Shown: positions 1 through 11,734, counted from the first letter of the stretch. The stretch is DNA of 64,000 nucleotides from Siphonodentalium dalli (GCA_032622095.1 CP136067.1:78330705-78394704), one strand, 5' to 3'. Notes: generated from the sequence alone by a model not told the origin. A program made the numbers and translations.

Positions 1-189
1 TCTCCTATATATAACGTCCTCAAAATATGACCCACTGTATTTGTTGTGGGGCATAACAATTCCGTCCGTTTGAAATGTGACTGGACGTAGTCAATTGAAG
101 TATATATATAGATGATATGTTGTTCTCAAAATTGGACTTGTGAACATGGTCACTGGTAGAGTATATATTGGTATATCTGGTATTTTTCC
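1..189. other. Left edge, nothing recognised
   Basis: Short AT-rich leader before the R1 copy. No gene or repeat signature recognised. Confidence 0.5.
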
Positions 190-480
190 CCAGCATATGG
201 CTTCATAAGCTCTGAAAAAACTGTCCATGGTCACAGCCATATTCCATCTGTTTTCAAACGGAAATGAAAAAATCGCTCTTTATTTCTACCATATCAGGAA
301 TAGACTTACGCGGGACGCTGTCCGTGCCGTGCAAATGTGGATGTGGTTTTTTTTTGTTGGGGGGGGGGGGGGCACACATCATGTTTAAGGTTGTATTTTG
401 TTTGACTTTGTACTATACATCTTTCTGGGACATATAATGCCCGTAGAAAGATAGTTCATATATTTGTCGACGAATACATG
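190..480 (+). repeat. Dispersed repeat R1, copy 1
   Basis: Contains GGCTTCATAAGCTCTGAAAA followed by CGCTCTTTATTTCTACCATA and ATCAGGAATAGACTTACGC, then a 14-G run (359-372) and a block ending CCCGTAGAAAGATAG. The same ordered blocks recur at 7340-7622 (reverse strand). Partial sets occur at 23985-24050, 25530-25700 and 63810-63905. That order makes it a non-coding dispersed element; its class is unknown. Confidence 0.7.
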
Positions 481-1654
481 TATTTCGATTTTTTTAACCA
501 TTGAAGAATGTGGATTGTAGACGTGTTTGTTGTATACGAATTCTTGTTCAAAAAGCTATATATACGGAGAATGAAATAGTTCAGTTATACTATATATATA
601 GAATATATTGTATTGTGTGTGTTTTTTGTTTGTTTTTTTTTGTTTGGATCGGGTTATTGTAACCTTGTTTGTTTTTTTTTATTTTGTTTGCATAACCGTG
701 CGTTATATATGTATCGACAAAATAAGATCGATCTTTGAACAGTCGTATTAGCAGATATCAGTTGCATGCATTGGACAGATAATATTTTGCAATTAATTTT
801 TCTATTATTATATTTCTTTTTAATATTCCGCGCACCCAATTATCACACACAATCAGATTTCATAACGCGATGAAGATGATCAAGAAACAGTGCGGCGATA
901 GAGTGGTTCTCATATCATAGCATCTAGAAATTAGTAACATCGCGATCACACTTGATATACCATTGTCTTCGTAATTACATTGCTCCATTTGTGTTTCCAC
1001 GCGGGCCGAAGCAAGCTAGGTATTCAATACAGTTAGAATCGCGATAAAATATATCCACAAAAACCCATCGAATTAAGGATCATCACCAGTCATCACGAGA
1101 AATATCTTCCGACAGTGTTAGTGATTAACGCTCTTTATTTTGGGGAATGGAAATGGCAGTTGGTTTGCCACTGCGAAGCGAACCCTGACAACACAATGGT
1201 AGACCATTTGCTGTGATGGTTTATATGCTCCATGCAGTTCACTTTGTCGCGCAGCCGTACACGAGCGTGTACATAGATAACATTTATATTTAATGAACTA
1301 GAAGTTTGTTGGCAAACTGAGTTTAGTCGAGATTGGAATTTAATGACACATATAGTCTTATGCTTTACACTGTAAATGAGTGTGAATACTTGATTTACAG
1401 ACGGAATGTATATTTAGTGGCCTACTTCGATCGGAGAACGCGACCAAGCACTTACAACTTTGGTTATATCATATAAATATAACAAGTAAAATTGGAAATT
1501 TGGCGTCATTGGCATGTGTGTACTATTTTAATGCAATTTCTTCACCTTCCCCCGATGATACAGATATATTCAGGAATTTGTATATCCATTCTAATATTGA
1601 ATTATAACTAAATGAAGTTCATAATCATTTTCACGCTTTATTGTTACTTGCTAT

Positions 1655-1657
<3 letters not shown>
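481..1657. other. Upstream intergenic DNA, no gene seen
   Basis: AT-rich, with T-runs around 625-680. No coding frame of substance. An isolated AACGCTCTTTAT motif lies at about 1129-1140, the same core as in R1. Nothing else recognised. Confidence 0.5.
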
Positions 1658-1705
<48 letters not shown>

Positions 1706-1718
1706 AGAGAGGGAGAGG

Positions 1719-1787
<69 letters not shown>

Positions 1788-1813
1788 TAGATAGATAGAT
1801 AGATAGAGGGAGA

Positions 1814-1875
<62 letters not shown>

Positions 1876-1885
1876 GGGAGGGAGA
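1658..1885. repeat. (GA)n microsatellite with internal GATA repeats
   Basis: About 228 bp of nearly pure GA dinucleotides, with scattered GGGA interruptions and a (GATA)5 block around 1787-1806. The 101-residue Leu/Ser-rich ORF on the reverse strand is only this repeat translated. Confidence 0.98.
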
Positions 1886-2590
1886 CTATTTTCTTTCTCT
1901 GGTACGATAATTGCTCTAACTTATATATAGATAAGTCTTTGCGAGGCATGATTATTCCGATATAAGTACTCCATATATATTTATCGATCTATTTTGATCC
2001 CAGCAACGTGACAAAATAAAGCATGGTTTTGTATCTTTAATTCGGGCGTTGAATATTATGAGTTGCTTTAAGGTTGCGTTTCCGCGATCTCTTATTTTGT
2101 TTCTCGTTTGTTCCGTGTATGAAATTGCCAAACGGAATGTAATATGCGACTGATGTTTCAATTTCGACGCATGTATCAACAGTTTACTGTGATTTATAAT
2201 TCTTGCACAATTTATTTCTAACTACCCTGTTAGTTTCACACTAGAAAGGTTATTCTATAAAGGTCATAAATCTGAACACTACTGCCGTGAAATGTTGAAG
2301 CGGCGACATGAAAGGAGGTTATCAATTACACGAACAATGAATATGACTAAGATGATCTAATCCCCTCAGCTATACTAATTATGAGATAATATGATACAGA
2401 TCGATGCAATTATACTGCGGACGTCTTCATCTAGAAACTTTAGCACGGGTTCTAGATATACTGATCCGGATCTGGATTAGGGTATAGAATATATGTGTGC
2501 GGTCCTATTTCTCATATCCCGTATATTTAGATTCAATGATTGTGTTTAATCTTACTTGAACGCGATGCATACTGTATATAGTTTCCACGC

Positions 2591-2596
<6 letters not shown>
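1886..2596. other. Intergenic DNA, nothing recognised
   Basis: AT-rich sequence between two microsatellites. No repeat-family or coding signature found. Confidence 0.5.
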
Positions 2597-2655
<59 letters not shown>

Positions 2656-2658
2656 TAA
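2597..2658. repeat. (TA)n microsatellite
   Basis: About 60 bp of alternating TA. Tyr/Ile-rich ORFs on both strands here are translation artefacts. Confidence 0.97.
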
Positions 2659-4446
2659 ATGGATGCATTCACCATGCACATGTATGCAAGACTGGAAAAT
2701 GTTGGTATAATGGTAAAATATTTGAGTATTACCAATACATATCACAAACGCGCCATATCCTTCCCCATGCATGTGTTATTGTGAAATCCTGGTTGGTGGA
2801 ATGAGTCCACAATACCACAATCTATAGTGTATGATAGCATCGACATATACAAATACAAACTTCCATTTGTTTGACTTTATGCCTCAATCCCATTGTAAAA
2901 GAATTACATTACCATTATACATAAATTTACAATAATATTTTATTAAAGAAGACAAGCAACATCTCACTGCACGTGGTACCATGTTGCTGTTTTTCTATTG
3001 ATGTCGCATCTTGATTTCCCACGAGCTATATCTTTTCTGATTTTCAAACATGTTACACTTTAAGATTCTCGTCAAAACAAGACAAGTGGTGTCTTTCAAT
3101 GGCGAGCGTATATAGACAGTGAACCATCTACGTATATAAACAGGCCCAAATTGAATTGGGTCATCCTTGGAGATTATCACTACCCACTAAACCCACAATG
3201 TGTGTACAAAAGAAGAGCATGTATCGACAGGCGTTATGGAAAATGAATAGCACAACCGCACTGTGAAACAAAATTACATTCTGAAGCCGCTTTGACCTAA
3301 TTTACTTTTGACATAATTATGTTATAACAGTTTTTACCATCTCAAAAATGCGACGTCTATAATATGTGCGGGTTTAAATGACAATGCCATCTGCTTCGCT
3401 CTTGCCTAAATAACATTCACTCTCTTGCTGTTAATGGGACTTCAACAGCTATTCTGTCTCTTTCTTGTCCGTGGAAGTAAGGATCAGTCCGCCCTGACAT
3501 CTTATGTTCTGACATTCGTGGCCATGGCCTGGCGACACCGATAATTTATGTTGAATGGTGGGATAACTGTGCTGTCCGTTTAAACTAGCATGCATAGTGT
3601 TGTTTCCTGGCGTCACAATGATATGGCTCGAGAGTTGTAGGGCGAAAAACAAATAAGCGGAAGTGACTGGATAACTCTAACATCAGAGCATTGAGGCAGG
3701 GAAACATGGGGGATAGGAACCGTAATTATAATAATAAGAAGTCGAAAAAGGTGTTACCAAGTTTAATACATATACCCTAACATTCCAACGCGTGCCAGAT
3801 AAGCACGCAGTGACGATATATAGTACATGACTATTAGTGAAATAATCGTGAGTGGTGTGTGGTTAATTCAGAAGTCCTTATTTGTAATGTAAATGATCAC
3901 CATGTGTGTTCTTGTTTTTGTTTTCAAAGCCTGACATCGTATCATGTTGGAGAAAATGATAATAAACTGCTTGATTGTGAGCAGGCATAATCCTCTGAAG
4001 TTCCTACATTGCATTGTTATAAGGAATATTCTACGCATATAATTAGATAACATAATTATGTAGTATTGTGACCCTGTATCTGAGGACATATAAACTATAG
4101 GTTAAACATATTTTATTGTCAATAAACAAGTATATGGCAAACAGAGATTGGGATACAGGTGCTGACCACAAATATATACCCGCTCCTCACAATATAACAA
4201 ATGATGCGGCAATTTTATGTTCTATAATACAACATTATAACAACGATGAAAGTACCAACAAGTAAGATGAAACAAGGAGAGTGAGATCTTAATGAGGCAC
4301 TGATGGAAGGAAAGGGGAGACATTACGCAAGTACTATACACACTATATAAACTATAACGCGTCTAGAACTATAATAGTGGACAGTTTTCACAATCGACCA
4401 TTACATTTCTTTACCCAAACAAAGTTGTGAATATTCAACATATCCT
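2659..4446. other. Intergenic DNA, no gene seen
   Basis: No coding frame longer than about 75 codons and none with family resemblance. No repeat family recognised. Any Hox4 upstream enhancer here would have to be found by comparison with related species. Confidence 0.5.
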
Positions 4447-4832
4447 CATGCAAATAGGTTCATATTGAACGTATTTCAAAAACCCAAATATGCCAATGAA
4501 TCTGAATTACGCCCTATATGAACGTAAATTATTCTGAAATAAGTCCATATATATCAGTTATTGCGTTTAATGGGGCGGGCCGTAATGAAACCACATTATA
4601 AAGAGTTTGAAGTCGTATCGATGACAAAAAAGTTAAGAATAAATAATGTAAAAACGGGCGTGTTATGGCATCAAATACGCCCGATACGGACGTATTTGTA
4701 ATATGAATACGCTCATACAACTGTTTTCGTGCACCATTTACGTTCATATAGAGCGTCATTCAGATTCAAATAAGGCCTATATAAGGTATTTGTGGTTTTG
4801 AAACACGTTCAATATGAACGTATTTTCAAGAG
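4447..4832. repeat. MITE family M1, copy A (about 75 bp terminal inverted repeats)
   Basis: The left end reads GGTTCATATTGAACGTATTT ... ATCTGAATTACGCCCTATAT. The right end is its inverse (TATAGAGCGTCATTCAGATT ... CGTTCAATATGAACGTATTT). The interior carries GGGCCGTAATGAAACCACAT next to TATAAAGAG. There is no coding capacity, so it looks like a non-autonomous DNA transposon. It sits about 800 bp upstream of the Hox4 start codon. Confidence 0.8.
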
Positions 4833-5504
4833 AACAGGTTGGAATATTGGTTGGTCGCTATTGCAACAACATCGTATATAATTATCTCCCTGACAGTTTT
4901 TATTTTATGTTCGCAATTATTTCACAAAAAAATCAGCATTTTATCACATGACAAGAATAAACGGTAATATTACATCAATATACATGTAGTAGAAGGCTCA
5001 AGCATGTACGTTGGTACGAGTTTTGCCTATTCCCTGCTCCTTCTGATCCAAACTGGGCAGAGGTAGTCTGTATTATCGACATACTGGAACGATTAAATAA
5101 TCCTAGCGTGAATTCTGCAACCCGTTTTGTTTTAATCCAATTATGTTCCATCGCATTGACTCGGTTTATCAATACGTTATTATATTTACATATGTGCCAG
5201 GGTAGCGCGACCAGCGGAAACACGAATAAATCATACAAACTAATTTATTACTGAAGCGAGCCGCGAAAATGCTATTTCGTGGTTCATTTGACATAAAATA
5301 AACTTTTTGTGCTATGCACCTTTCACCAAAAGCACACGTGAGATGCAGAAAGTGAAAACAATATTAGAGAAATGCACTTGTTTCACTTAGTGTAATTGCA
5401 GGCTATAATTGTTACAATAACGCGAACTAGCGAGAGTAAAATCACCAGCGCCTGAGGCTGTCAGGCGTTGAAGCATGCCGCATAAAAATAAGATTGATTT
5501 TAGA
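4833..5504. other. Upstream flank of Hox4, nothing specific recognised
   Basis: Non-repetitive DNA directly before the Hox4 promoter region. Likely to contain regulatory sequence by position only. Confidence 0.4.
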
Positions 5505-5617
5505 TTGGCCCGAGAGAGTCACGTGTGGTGAAAGTGGCGGAGATGGGCGGAGCTTAACATATTGATAGGGGCAATTCGCGAAAGAAAATTTATTTACTAC
5601 CATTTCGTCGAAAATTA
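5505..5617 (+). promoter_or_regulatory. Probable Hox4 5' UTR / proximal promoter region
   Basis: This is the stretch directly before the Hox4 start codon. It is less AT-rich than the flanks, with an E-box-like CACGTG near 5520 and GC-box-like GGCGGAG / GGGCGGAG sequences around 5537-5552, then an A/T-rich leader. No convincing TATA box is placed. Its role as promoter or 5' UTR is inferred from position; the transcription start cannot be read from sequence. Confidence 0.4.
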
Positions 5618-6017
5618 ATGACAATGAGTTCGTTCTTAATGCATCCATACTCGCAACCGGAACCTAAGTTCCCACCAAGTGAAGAGTATTACCAGAATTA
5701 TATTCCTGCTCACGGAGAGAATTACTATGGATATAACGAACATGGGAGAGTTGTTGGGGAGGATTCTAAGTACACGATGCATCACATACATCCTCATGTT
5801 CCGTTCTCGAATCAAAATTCGCAGACTCGTACTTCGGTGACGCATCCTAGAGTGACTAACGGGTACCAGTTATCACCGAGTCCTCCATCCGCACCGTCAC
5901 CCACAGAACAGACGGAGAACACGACCCCACCACCAGCTCACCAGCCTACTCACCATGCCAACGGAAGACCAGTTATCTACCCGTGGATGAGAAAATCGTC
6001 GGCGGGAAATGGAGCAG
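5618..6017 (+). CDS. Hox4: Hox4 / Deformed-class homeobox protein, exon 1 (residues 1-133 plus first base of codon 134)
   Basis: N-terminal exon of a Hox4 transcription factor, a nuclear DNA-binding protein that patterns the anterior body axis (family knowledge). The protein begins MTMSSFLM and continues with PKFPPSEEYYQNYIP, the N-terminal block typical of Hox4/Deformed proteins. A Pro/Ser/Thr-rich linker follows (about residues 85-112), then the hexapeptide YPWM at residues 121-124, which binds the TALE cofactor Exd/Pbx. The start at 5618 is chosen because MTMSSF is the conserved Hox4 start, although T at -3 is a weak context; Met3 has a purine at -3. The exon ends at 6017 with a consensus donor (CAG|GTAAAT). 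Translation past the donor hits a stop after two codons, which supports splicing there. Phase-1 joining gives Gly134. There is no sign of damage. Confidence 0.93.
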
Positions 6018-7339
6018 GTAAATAACATATTACTAAGAATGTTACTTTTCTTCAAAGCGGCATTATTAACTTGGAAGATGTACTGGTCCTTGTAGACAAA
6101 CATGCATTGGGCGTGGTGAGAAGTGTTTCCATGTCGTATATTGTATATTCTGTAATTAGTCTTGGTTGAACTAAACTGATATACTTGTCTAACAACAGGA
6201 CTACGCATTCTCCCATGGTTTATCTTGCATGTCCAGGGAAATACTTTTCTCAAAATATAGGGACAAGAATCTATGATTCGGAGTTCAATGTTTTTTTTTT
6301 CTAATCAGTTGTTTTGGTTTGCATATTTATTTTTTTCCTTTTTAATTCAATTTCAAAATATGTGTGCAAACGAGGCACTTCGACGCGCCATTTAATGATG
6401 TCCAATACCCATAAAACCAAAAAATTCCGCGTTCTTTATTTTCCACAAAAACAAAAATCAAACATAAATAATCCAGTGGCATACACATTGTTTTCCTCGA
6501 CAGTGGTAAATATTGAACCATGTTCTGTTCTGGCTTTGTTCTTATTTTTATCGTATTATTCTTCCATGTTTCGTGGAATCTCATTCGCCACATAATTTAT
6601 ATACCAGTAATTGTCGTTTTTAGTTTTGCTACTTGTATTCGCCGAATGTTGGCTTATGGAATTTTGATAAAATTGTGTGAAACTGGGGTAGTTTTTATTT
6701 GTTGTTTTATTTTGTGTGAATTTATATGCTTTCTTATTAATTTGCTTCAAATAAATCGGTGAAAATAGGATGATTGTTCCACCTAGATATTGTACGTGTG
6801 GAGAACACAACGACAAAACATGCAATGCACACAGAGAAGGATTATAACACCATACAATAACAAATATATATGTTTCCAAGACAAACACGAGAGGAATATA
6901 TTGGATATTACAAAATTAGATATGCAAATGAGGCACTTCAATGTGTCATCTAAAGATGCCCAACCGAATTTTATGCACAAAAATTAATATTTCCACTTTC
7001 TTAATTTCAAAACAAAAATGATAATGCCATAAATAATATCTAGTCTTAATGTAATTTCCTTTATGTATGTCATTCCTGCGCTTTTATTGCAATTGTGCTG
7101 GCTTTATTCAAAATTAAAACAATCTAAAACCTCTTCAACATATTACCTTGATTGCTTGAGTTTTCTATACACTATTCTTCTTGTGTGAAAATGCTAATGG
7201 CTGTATTGTGAGTTTTATGATAAGTTTAATAATATAGCAAACAAAAAGTAAGGCAATATCATGAGTTTTCTGATAAGTTTAAAGCCACATGGCGGTTTGC
7301 GCTCCAAAATACGAATAATATTATTCGCTTGTGAATTTT

Positions 7340-7622
7340 TTACTGGTATCGAACTAGGTCGAAACATATCTTTTCTACCTTTCTACGAGCATTATGTAAC
7401 CCAAAAGACGCATTGAAGTAATGAAAAATACAACTGTGAATACGATGTTTTGGGTCCCAAACACAAAACAGCCATTTGCAGGACATGGAACAGAAAAGAG
7501 CGTTCCATGGTAGTCTATTCCTGATATGGTATCAATAAAGATCGTTTTTCTGACTTCTGACGAATTTTTTTAAAAGGCTGTGACTTTGGCAAGTGTTTTC
7601 AGAGCATATGAAGCCGGTATAT
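7340..7622 (-). repeat. Dispersed repeat R1, copy 2 (inside Hox4 intron)
   Basis: Read on the minus strand it follows the order of copy 1: GGCTTCATATGCTCTGAAAA, then TCACAGCC, a TTTATT..TACCATATCAGG block, and finally GTAGAAAGGTAG. It differs by point changes and small indels, so it is an old copy. Confidence 0.7.
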
Positions 7623-9142
7623 TAATGGTTCCTTTATTTATCGACCTATCGTATCCATCGCTCCAAACTAAGTAGAAAACAATTTGGAGGTTCGAATGAG
7701 CCATGTCCGTTTAATAATAATAATTGCATTTGACTTGTAATTCCTGCACATTCCCAATAACAATTATTCGTCAGGTTAAAACCCAGTGAATATTAATATA
7801 TTCATTGATCACCGCGGGCCAAAGATGTAACCAAAAACAAGCAAATATAAATGTCAAAAAATGTGGATGACTGGATCTCTTTATTTTTCAAACAGTTATC
7901 CGAATTATTCGTATGTTAATCAAGAGGCTCTTTCTTACTATATCTAATTGATTGTGCACGCGAGATGACCCGAAGGTCTGTTGTGTAATTTAACCATAAA
8001 CCGTATAAAACACACTTGTTTTTTTGGCACGTGCCAGAACATAACTTTAACGACCATTAATGTTTACGACGCGACCTATATATATATATACGACACTGAC
8101 TAATGAGCACCAACATGATCATATAATTCTTTTCATCTATATTTATGAGACGTAAATTTCTGCTAATATATGCGTTTTAATTGAACATATATAATACAAA
8201 TTGCTTTTTTGTTATTAACTTTCCTTCGAAAATGAGTTATTAACAGTTTTTACACACCAAGCTAAGTTAATTCATTTGGAATATATAAAACAAAACTTCC
8301 GGCCCTGTTGCCATCAAATTTTTAAATTATTGAAACATTTACTCACTGTCAATAAAAAAAACACGTTTCAAAGTAGGAAATTATGTTTGATGTGTGTCGT
8401 GTTTCATTTAACAAATATGGCAAAATGCGCAATCCGGGGGAAAAAATTGAAATATAAAATCCAAAGAATATGGCTTACATATGTTTCAGATATGTTAACT
8501 ATATATAATGGCAATGCTACTGTAATCAACTAGATAATGCCAATGCTATACCGGAATCAAATGAAATCGAAATCTCAGAGGGGAATATCGCCAGAAAAAT
8601 TCATATTCATGAGTTTACGCATATTGTATTGTCTCGGACTAGAAATCACACACGATAGTTATATCGATGAAGCAGCGCATGGATTTTTCCGAAACTCGTA
8701 AATCATGATCAGACGAAGCTATCACTCGGGTTGCTTTTGTAACAATTTATAGGCAATTGAGTTGATGGCGTAAAATATTATCGCCTCGGGTGTGCACAGA
8801 TGATTTACATTTTCGATCGGCTGTTTTAGGTCTCCATTTCTTCATATAGGTAGAATGTTCTATACAGCGCATGGCTCGCGTGCCGAACATTGTGCACAAA
8901 TGAATGAGTTCGCAACCGGAGAAAACATAAACTGATCGAGTTAGTGTGTCTACACAAGACATGAATATATTACAGTTACATAATATAGCCCGAAGAAATT
9001 GTGGCAACCGAATACAGATTAACGTTCGAATATTCTCTCGAATAGAATTTTTTTTTAATGTTCGAATGTTGAATGTCTATACTCGAATTCTGTGTCATGC
9101 ACCACAAATAAATCCACAGCATGATATAGTGGCCATACTACC

Positions 9143-9550
9143 ATGAAATAAATTCATATTTAACGTATATCAAAACTCCAAATACACCCATATATATAGG
9201 CCTTATTTCAATCTGAATTACGCTCTATATAAACGTAAATGGGGGGCACGGAAAAAGTAATATATGAGCGTATTCATATTACAAATACGTCCACATCGGG
9301 CGTAATTGATGCACGCCCAACCCCCATACGAAACGTGCCCATATTGGTATTATTTAATCTTAACTTTTTTCATCAACACGACTTACCAGAATCACGCTAT
9401 TTATAATGTAGTTTCACTGCGGCCCGCGCCAGGGACTTATTTCAGAATCTACTGTTTTCGTGCCCTATTTACGTTCAAATTCAAATAATGTCAATATGGG
9501 CGTTTTGGGTTTCTGAAATACGTTCAATATGAACCTATTTGCATGAAGAT
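9143..9550. repeat. MITE family M1, copy B (inside Hox4 intron)
   Basis: Shows the M1 ends (ATCTGAATTACGCTCTATAT on the left; CGTTCAATATGAACCTATTT then GCATGA on the right) and the internal TTTCACTGCGGCCCGCGCCA block. It lies in the inverse orientation to copy A. Confidence 0.78.
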
Positions 9551-9904
9551 ATGTTGCATATGTGGACCACATGCATCGATCAATATTGTCAATAAATACA
9601 CAATGTTTGTTGTTTAGCAAATTCAATGAGTGATATGAAGGCTCACTGTACAATAGGTGCAAAACTACAGGTCACATGCGCTTTCTTATGGGAAGAATTT
9701 ATTTTACGATCTTGTATTTTACACACATAGACGTTCTATAGTACTGACCCCTATTATTGGCAACTAAACGTAGAACAAACAAAAAAACATTTCGAGGCCA
9801 GTTATATTAGGAAATTGACAGCAGATCTTGTGTACTATAATTATATGGTTTTCTTTTTAAACAAGTGTTTGGATATGCACGTTTAGCTTTTCGTTCAGTC
9901 TGTT

Positions 9905-10165
9905 CTCCTGAAAAATAAGCCCATATTCAACTTATTTTAAGAATAGAAATAAGCCCATATCGGCACTATTTGAATCTGAAAACGCTCTATATTAACCCAA
10001 ATCAGATGAACGCTCTTTATCGTGTGTTTTCATTGTGGCCCGCGCCAGACAACGGAATAGCGGTATATGTCCACTATATGGGCTTATTTTAGAATCAAAT
10101 AATTAAATCGAATATGAACCTGTGCATAATTAGGTTTAATATGAACCTACATTTGCATGAGGATA
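9905..10165. repeat. MITE family M1, copy C, divergent (inside Hox4 intron)
   Basis: Carries AATAAGCCCATAT ends, AACGCTCTTTAT, GTGTTTTCATTGTGGCCCGC, and a right end of GAACCTACATTTGCATGAGG. It ends about 120 bp before the exon 2 acceptor. Confidence 0.65.
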
Positions 10166-10285
10166 TGTTTCTTCGTTGTGTTCGAACATTCGTTCTCACC
10201 GACCGGCGATTGCACGTTATTTGGTTGGCTCCAATATAGATTTTTCTGCTAAACATACTTTAATGTCGTCTTCGATTTGTTACAG

Positions 10286-10587
10286 GATCCGATTCAGAGG
10301 AACTGAACCTCCCAGAGTCTAAGAGAAACAGGACCGCATACACCAGACATCAGATTTTGGAACTGGAGAAAGAGTTTCATTTCAACAGATACTTGACCAG
10401 AAGACGTCGTATCGAGATCGCACATACTTTATGTTTATCAGAAAGACAGATAAAAATATGGTTTCAGAACCGAAGAATGAAATGGAAGAAAGAAAATAAG
10501 ATTCCGAGTACGAAAACGCGACTCCTAGAAGGTGTAGACATTGATCCACGGATGGCCATTGGACTTGGCCCTCTGGCTGTAATATGA
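10286..10587 (+). CDS. Hox4: Hox4 / Deformed-class homeobox protein, exon 2 with homeodomain (residues 134-233)
   Basis: C-terminal exon carrying the DNA-binding homeodomain at residues 145-204 of the spliced protein. It starts [20 protein letters not shown], includes the [14 protein letters not shown] block, and has recognition helix 3 with [12 protein letters not shown] (Gln50, Asn51). The combination [16 protein letters not shown] plus IAHTL.LSERQ is the Deformed/Hox4 signature rather than Scr/Hox5 (which has TSYTR and AHALCLTERQ). The linker from YPWM to the homeodomain is 20 residues. After the homeodomain comes KIPSTK, where many Hox4/Dfd proteins have a LPNTK-type peptide, and only 29 residues follow in all. 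The exon starts after TTACAG at 10285 and stops at TGA 10585-10587. Spliced length is 233 residues, at the short end for Hox4. A 10589-10792 ORF that overlaps the stop region looks like 3' UTR. Confidence 0.95.
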
Positions 10588-11045
10588 AATGTCTTTCCAA
10601 GAGGTCCTCGATATTACTGAGGATGGGCATTTCATTCCTAAAATGAACGTCAGAACTATGACGTCAGTGGCGCCGCCTGGGTGCAACAGAAGCAGATGGC
10701 GGTCGATAGAGATGAGCGTGGTGCGCCGCGGAGTGATATACTCGGATGTAATGCGGCGCGGAGCTCTTCGTCAGGTTGTGAGTGACTTATGATATGTGTA
10801 TATGTTTTCATATTTGTTCAGTTTTATCAGATTACTTTTAAATTATGTTTTCTAGTCGCAGTGCTAGTCTATTGTCGGTCGTGTCTCGTTAGGAATACGA
10901 TGCTGTGTAATTCTTTGTGCGGATTATACAGAGGTCAGAACTGGCGCCTTTAACTGTGACATAGCACATGACCCAAAGGTGTTTTTAAGGTATTGAAGAT
11001 CACGCCTGAGTTTGAAAATTTTGGGTTACTTTTGAAATCATATAT
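10588..11045 (+). other. Probable Hox4 3' UTR / downstream flank
   Basis: Follows the Hox4 stop codon. The first 200 bp are less AT-rich and free of stops in one frame (10589-10792), but that frame shows no homeodomain-related sequence. I saw no polyadenylation signal that I would trust close to the stop. Confidence 0.45.
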
Positions 11046-11450
11046 AGGAGGGAACAATTAAGTGACGAATTTTGACTGGGTATTTCCATGCAAATCTGCG
11101 GAGCGAAAGTTAGAGAGTTGCACATATATATGTGTGTGACTTGATGTGTTATTGGAAACAACAGGTATTTATCTAGCGGGTCCGCTTGGAACTTGTTCCT
11201 TTATAATGTTGGTTTATTTATTTTTGAATTGTATATTGATTTTTCAAATGTAGGTCAATTGATGTAATCCAGAAAACAATTCTCAAACGTTTATTGATTG
11301 CAATTTTTTTAATTTACCAAGCGGGACCACCAGGACCTGTTGTTTCCAATACCGCATCAAGTCACACTCAAAATTATATGCAACTCTGTAACTTTTGCTC
11401 AGGAGATTTGCATGGAAATCCCCATTCATTTTTTTTCAGTTGAGCTCCCT
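11046..11450. repeat. Inverted-repeat element directly 3' of Hox4
   Basis: The left arm (about 11046-11192) and right arm (about 11317-11450) are inverse copies. Each carries TATTTCCATGCAAATCTGCG-type sequence and the tract TTGGAAACAACAGGT or its complement. The Pou-octamer ATGCAAAT occurs once per arm (11088-11095; inverse at 11406-11413). No coding content. Probably a MITE; depending on the polyadenylation site it could lie within the Hox4 transcript. Confidence 0.75.
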
Positions 11451-11675
11451 ATACACGCGGTCGTGGTATTAGCAGTATATAATCGAACACACAGAACCAT
11501 TAACCATTTCTTTACTAAATGGTTATCCCAACCAGTTATTTAATTATTCATTGGAGTTGTATATTATTCATTTTGGATAGATGTTCAGGTAATACAAGCA
11601 CGACAGACAAACAAACAAAAAGATAATACAAGACGTATATAGTGCAGACTGATCCATATGCATTAGTGTGAAATG

Positions 11676-11734
11676 TTCAGATAATAAATTCAACAAATGA
11701 CCTACATGGACTTTTGTTGAACTTATTATCTGAA
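11676..11734. repeat. 22-bp-arm hairpin
   Basis: TTCAGATAATAAATTCAACA.. at 11676-11697 pairs with 11713-11734 with one mismatch, around a 15-nt loop. It is followed by TATAGAAAGGGTTAA, a string that recurs near 58760, so it may be part of a small dispersed element. Confidence 0.6.

Larger units (their letters stand above)
6018..10285 (+). other. Hox4: Hox4 intron (about 4.27 kb)
   Basis: The intron lies between donor GTAAAT at 6018 and the acceptor TTTGTTACAG ending at 10285, in phase 1. One intron between the YPWM and the homeodomain is the usual Hox gene structure. It is AT-rich and holds an R1 dispersed-repeat copy (about 7340-7622) and two related MITE copies (about 9143-9550 and 9905-10165). 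I see no coding exon. 6018-7340 and 7622-9143 show nothing I can name, although retained intronic enhancers are possible. ATG-bearing ORFs here are short and look random. Confidence 0.9.

Noticed and set aside
1644-1949. 101-residue Leu/Ser-rich ORF
   Set aside because: Translation of the GA microsatellite; no independent coding signal.
1-5600. mir-10 between Hox5 and Hox4
   Set aside because: I looked by eye for the mature sequence core (ACCCTGTAGATCC) and its complement and did not find it; the 5.6 kb upstream may simply not reach it.
10589-10792. 67-codon ORF right after the Hox4 stop
   Set aside because: Overlaps the stop-codon region in another frame, no family resemblance, position fits 3' UTR.
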